Part shown: positions 61,305 through 64,000 of the stretch, piece after piece
How the letters are laid out: every line of letters starts with the position of its first letter
Position numbering within the stretch: position 1 is the first letter of the stretch
Assembly: GCF_003026495.1 (NCBI RefSeq)
Contig: NZ_PYMA01000015.1
Coordinates: 62,001 to 126,000, forward strand
Length of the DNA stretch: 64,000 nucleotides
From: Photobacterium sanctipauli
GTDB lineage: Bacteria > Pseudomonadota > Gammaproteobacteria > Enterobacterales > Vibrionaceae
Direction: 5' to 3'
The notes under the pieces: generated by a model
Database searches by the model: none
What the model was told of the DNA's origin: nothing
Seen by the model: only the letters and a program-made list of their open reading frames with translations
Translations under genes and position numbers: made by a program

Positions 61305-62072
61305 TTATTCAGCAAGCATCTTGCGTGCAGCTTCAACCACAACCTTGATAGAACGCGCTTCGGTTTCTTTTAGCGTCGCGTGATCTGGGATCTCTTTCTG
61401 AGTACGGTTGATAATTACTCCCGCAACACAACCCGCACGTAGACCAGAACTTGCACACATCGTTAGCAACGTTGCTGATTCCATTTCGAAGTTAAGCACG
61501 CCCATTTCCTGCCACTCTTTCATTGAGCCTTGGAAACGACGAACAACACGACCAGAGAACGTATCGTAACGCTCTTGACCTGGGTAGAAAGTATCGCTTG
61601 AAGCGGTTACACCTGTGTGTACCGTAGCGCCATCGTCATCACAAGCGGCTTTCATTGCCGTTGCAACCGCAAAGTCAGCAACAGCTGGGAATTCCATTGG
61701 GGCAAAGTGCAAGCTTGCGCCATCAAGGCGAACAGAGCCAGTAGAAACGATCATGTCGCCCACATTGATGTGCGGCTGAATAGCACCCGTTGTACCAACA
61801 CGTAGGAAAGTGCGTACACCAAGCTGTGCTAGCTCTTCGACAGCAATCGACGTTGAAGGACCGCCAATACCCGTTGAACAAACAACAACAGATTTGCCAT
61901 CTAGCTTGGCGCGGTACACAGTGTACTCACGAGAACTCGCTAGAAACTCTGGGTTATCCATTAGGTTAGCAATTTTTTCTACACGCGCTGGATCGCCAGG
62001 AATAATGGCTAGCTCAGCACCGTTAAGATCTGCTTTGTTCACACCAAGATGGAAAACTGCGTTGTCAGACAT
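61305..62072 (-). CDS. udp: Uridine phosphorylase
   Basis: Udp splits uridine with phosphate into uracil and ribose-1-phosphate in pyrimidine salvage. The 255-residue protein follows the E. coli enzyme closely: FHLGVNKADLNGAELAIIPG, DPARVEKIA, VCSTGIGGPSTSIAVEELAQ, TGAIQPHINVGDM and FEMESATLLTMCASSGLRAG. The start at 62072 is supported by AGGA seven bases upstream; the ATG at 62078 is too close. Upstream are two CRP sites spaced as in E. coli udp, with room for CytR between them. Confidence 0.97.
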   Translation of the reverse strand: MSDNAVFHLGVNKADLNGAELAIIPGDPARVEKIANLMDNPEFLASSREYTVYRAKLDGKSVVVCSTGIGGPSTSIAVEELAQLGVRTFLRVGTTGAIQPHINVGDMIVSTGSVRLDGASLHFAPMEFPAVADFAVATAMKAACDDDGATVHTGVTASSDTFYPGQERYDTFSGRVVRRFQGSMKEWQEMGVLNFEMESATLLTMCASSGLRAGCVAGVIINRTQKEIPDHATLKETEARSIKVVVEAARKMLAE

Positions 62073-62197
62073 AATCATATCCTTTCATTCTAGATTGCCG
62101 CTTATCAGGGAAGCAAAGGCATGCGGCTACGTTTAGTTATTGTTTTGGAAGTACTCTTTGATGGTTTAATCAAAAAGCGCTCGCGAAACACCAAATA

Positions 62198-62293
62198 ACG
62201 ATAGCCCATAGAAATCGACATTTGAGTGATCAAAATCACATATACAGAAAAACAATTAATTTTACGTTACATATTTATGTGATTCAAATCACT
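62198..62293 (-). promoter_or_regulatory. udp promoter with tandem CRP sites (CRP/CytR type)
   Basis: CRP-like sites are AGTGA-N6-TCACA (62225-62240) and TGTGA-N6-TCACT (62278-62293), 53 bp apart. A leftward -10 TATCGT (62198-62203) predicts a start near 62190, putting the sites at about -42 and -95. This is the deoP2/udp architecture, where CytR binds between two CRP dimers. Confidence 0.85.
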
Positions 62294-62355
62294 ATCAATC
62301 GTTTACCTATGCGAGTAATCACACTTTCCGCCAGCGAAGCTCAACGAACACGATC

Positions 62356-62382
62356 AAAAAAAGGCACCATTTTCATGATGCC
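62356..62382 (-). terminator. Rho-independent terminator of the metal ATPase gene
   Basis: Read leftward, GGCATCATGAAAATGGTGCC forms a hairpin with a GAAA loop followed by seven T residues. It is 35 bp past the stop of the ZntA-type gene. Confidence 0.9.
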
Positions 62383-62416
62383 TTTTCACTAGTTCTGCTA
62401 ATTTATATCGCCAGAG

Positions 62417-64000
62417 TTAGTCGTTCGACTTGAATTTAAGTAGCCTTAGCGCATTCAGTGTCACTAGCGCTGTTGCCCCACTGTCAGCCAATACCGCCAC
62501 CCACAAACCGGTAAAACCAAACAAGGTGGTGATCAAGAATACACCTTTCAACCCTAGTGCTAAACAAACATTCTGACGAATATTGGCGAGCGTTGCCTTC
62601 GACAAGGCGATCATCATTGGCAGTTCAGAGATACGGTTATGGGTCAGGGCTGCATCTGCAGTTTCCAGCGCAACATCGGTACCACCGCCCATGGCAATAC
62701 CAATTGATGCCGTTTTCATTGCTGGCGCATCGTTAATGCCATCGCCCACCATCGCTACACGGGCTTTCTGGTTAGCCAGTTCGACTTCTTTTACCTTATC
62801 TTCTGGTAGAAGCCCGGCACTGAAATCAATGTCGATTTCTTTGGCAATCGCGGCAGCTGCACGTGGATTATCACCGGTCAGCATCACCGAATGGATGCCC
62901 ATGGCTTTCAAGGCTTTTACCGCCTTTGCACTGTCTTCGCGCAAGTTATCGCGCCACGCAATCAAACCTACCGCTTGGCCATTCCTTATCGCAACAACCA
63001 GCGTCTTGCCCTCGCTTTCTAGTTGATGGGCTTGTTCTGTTTGCACCGATGTAAGTACCACACCTTGAGGCATACGATCAGCGGCAGCCAATACCAACAG
63101 GTCCCCTTCGGTAATACCTTGAATACCTCGCCCAGCCAAAGCTTCACGCTGCTCGGCCTCAGCGATTGTCAAACCTCGCGCTTCTGCCGCATTGATCACG
63201 GCCTTCGCCAATGGGTGAGCCGAGCCCATTTCTACCGCAGCCGACTGGCGCAGTAGCTTATCTTCATCCCCATCCCAGCTGACAATATCAGTCATCACGG
63301 GTTTGCCTTGGGTGAGGGTCCCGGTTTTATCAAAAGCGATAGTCTGGATATGGCCAAGCTCCTCAAGTGCGGCGCCGCCCTTAATCAAGGCACCACGGCG
63401 AGTCGCAGCCGCCAAACCTGATGTGATAGCAGCCGGAATTGAGATAACCAAGGCGCATGGGCAAGCAATCAGCAGTAGAGTCAAACCTTTGTACAACCAC
63501 TCATCCCACGCCTGACCAAACAGCATTGGTGGGATCACCACAACGAGCGCGGCCAGTACAATCATGGCAGGGGTATACCAACGGCTAAAGCGGTCAACAA
63601 ATCGCTCTAGCGGTGCTTTGCGAGACTCTGCATCTTCAATCAGGTGAAGGATGCGGTCGATAGCGTTTTCTCCCTGGGCCGACGTTACTTTCAGGCGGAC
63701 AACTTTATCAGCCACCAGCGCGCCAGCCATCACTTGCTCGCCCGCGAGACGGTCTACGGGTACAGATTCCCCTGTCAGGGCGCTTTCATCAAAGCTGGCT
63801 GCGCTATCTAGTAACACAACATCGGCAGGCAAACGGCCACCCGGTGCCACTTCAATGACATCACCTTGTTTTAGCTCATCGGCGCCCACTTTCACTTTAG
63901 TACCATCGGGACGAATAACCGTTGCTTCTTCTGGTACCAATGCCATCAATGCTTTCACGCCGCTACGGGCTTTGGCTGATGCATAGCCTTCCAGCTGCTC
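62417..64000 (-). CDS. zntA: Heavy-metal P1B-type ATPase, ZntA-like (5' end outside the window)
   Basis: This is the C-terminal 527 or more residues of a metal-exporting P-type ATPase; the reading frame is open to the window edge, so its N-terminal metal-binding part is beyond 64000. It shows the actuator motif ALTGES, the membrane CPC metal site (LLLIACPCALVISIPAAITS), DKTGTLTQGK with the phosphorylated Asp, the HP motif SAHPLAKAVI and GDGINDAPAM. The CPC motif with the C-terminal DSGATALVTLNALRLL suits Zn/Cd/Pb exporters (ZntA) rather than Cu. A strong terminator follows. Confidence 0.93.
   Translation of the reverse strand, partial: EQLEGYASAKARSGVKALMALVPEEATVIRPDGTKVKVGADELKQGDVIEVAPGGRLPADVVLLDSAASFDESALTGESVPVDRLAGEQVMAGALVADKVVRLKVTSAQGENAIDRILHLIEDAESRKAPLERFVDRFSRWYTPAMIVLAALVVVIPPMLFGQAWDEWLYKGLTLLLIACPCALVISIPAAITSGLAAATRRGALIKGGAALEELGHIQTIAFDKTGTLTQGKPVMTDIVSWDGDEDKLLRQSAAVEMGSAHPLAKAVINAAEARGLTIAEAEQREALAGRGIQGITEGDLLVLAAADRMPQGVVLTSVQTEQAHQLESEGKTLVVAIRNGQAVGLIAWRDNLREDSAKAVKALKAMGIHSVMLTGDNPRAAAAIAKEIDIDFSAGLLPEDKVKEVELANQKARVAMVGDGINDAPAMKTASIGIAMGGGTDVALETADAALTHNRISELPMMIALSKATLANIRQNVCLALGLKGVFLITTLFGFTGLWVAVLADSGATALVTLNALRLLKFKSND

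Overview
The window is chromosomal DNA of a marine gammaproteobacterium, almost certainly a member of the Vibrionaceae (Vibrio, Photobacterium, Grimontia or Enterovibrio; I cannot settle the genus). The proteins that place it there are MgsA, HelD, YccS, Udp, TreR-TreB-TreC, PstSCAB, TorS/TorT, and above all a CARF nuclease of the V. cholerae VC1899 type. No rRNA, tRNA or CRISPR array was seen. About 57 protein genes are supported. Composition is moderate over most of the window, with an AT-rich stretch at about 47.5-51.4 kb.

Layout. 0.1-3.7 kb: a MATE efflux pump and a secreted or anchored DUF6351 alpha/beta hydrolase. 3.9-8.1 kb: a catabolic-looking operon (DUF1177, AroM-like, OPT transporter) with a divergent LysR regulator. 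8.2-13.7 kb: an MFS exporter under a MerR-type promoter, then the divergent torS and torT sensing pair without torR. 13.9-21.1 kb: core genes mgsA, a quinone-oxidoreductase-like gene, helD, yccS and a membrane zinc peptidase. 21.4-27 kb: an accessory block with a KAP P-loop NTPase, a frameshifted integrase remnant, a secreted ankyrin protein, a tiny ORF, a monooxygenase/ArsR pair and a chromosomal aadA-like nucleotidyltransferase. 27-32.6 kb: RidA, a maltose O-acetyltransferase, an FNR-box-controlled cytochrome b561/cytochrome c pair, and a two-component system whose response regulator ends in an ArsR-like winged helix. 32.8-36.6 kb: pstSCAB with two leader or intergenic RNA hairpins and no phoU. 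36.7-39.5 kb: AraC regulator, MaoC-like protein, LysE exporter. 39.6-43.9 kb: the trehalose genes treC, treB and treR with two TreR operators. 44.3-47.5 kb: an orphan CARF-PD-(D/E)xK nuclease, then a Crp/Fnr regulator divergent from a 27-residue membrane protein, a methyltransferase and a cupin, with an FNR box between them. 47.5-51.4 kb: AT-rich accessory genes (RDD protein, secreted protein, GNAT). 51.4-57 kb: a tRNA-binding protein and a Lol-like export operon (LolA-like protein, two FtsX/LolC-type permeases, LolD-type ATPase, outer-membrane barrel). 57.3-64 kb: a membrane protein, a small secreted protein, a LysR regulator facing a periplasmic serine hydrolase, udp with a CRP/CytR-type promoter, and the 3' part of a ZntA-type metal ATPase.

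The loci most worth following are the orphan CARF nuclease at 44.3 kb, the Lol-like export operon, the OPT/AroM/DUF1177 cassette, and the two loci sharing the identical perfect FNR box TTGATAATAATCAA, which probably respond to low oxygen or nitrosative conditions. Clear cis-regulatory structures are a perfect hairpin that hides the pstC ribosome site, a 19-bp-spacer MerR promoter, tandem TreR operators, and two CRP sites 53 bp apart upstream of udp.
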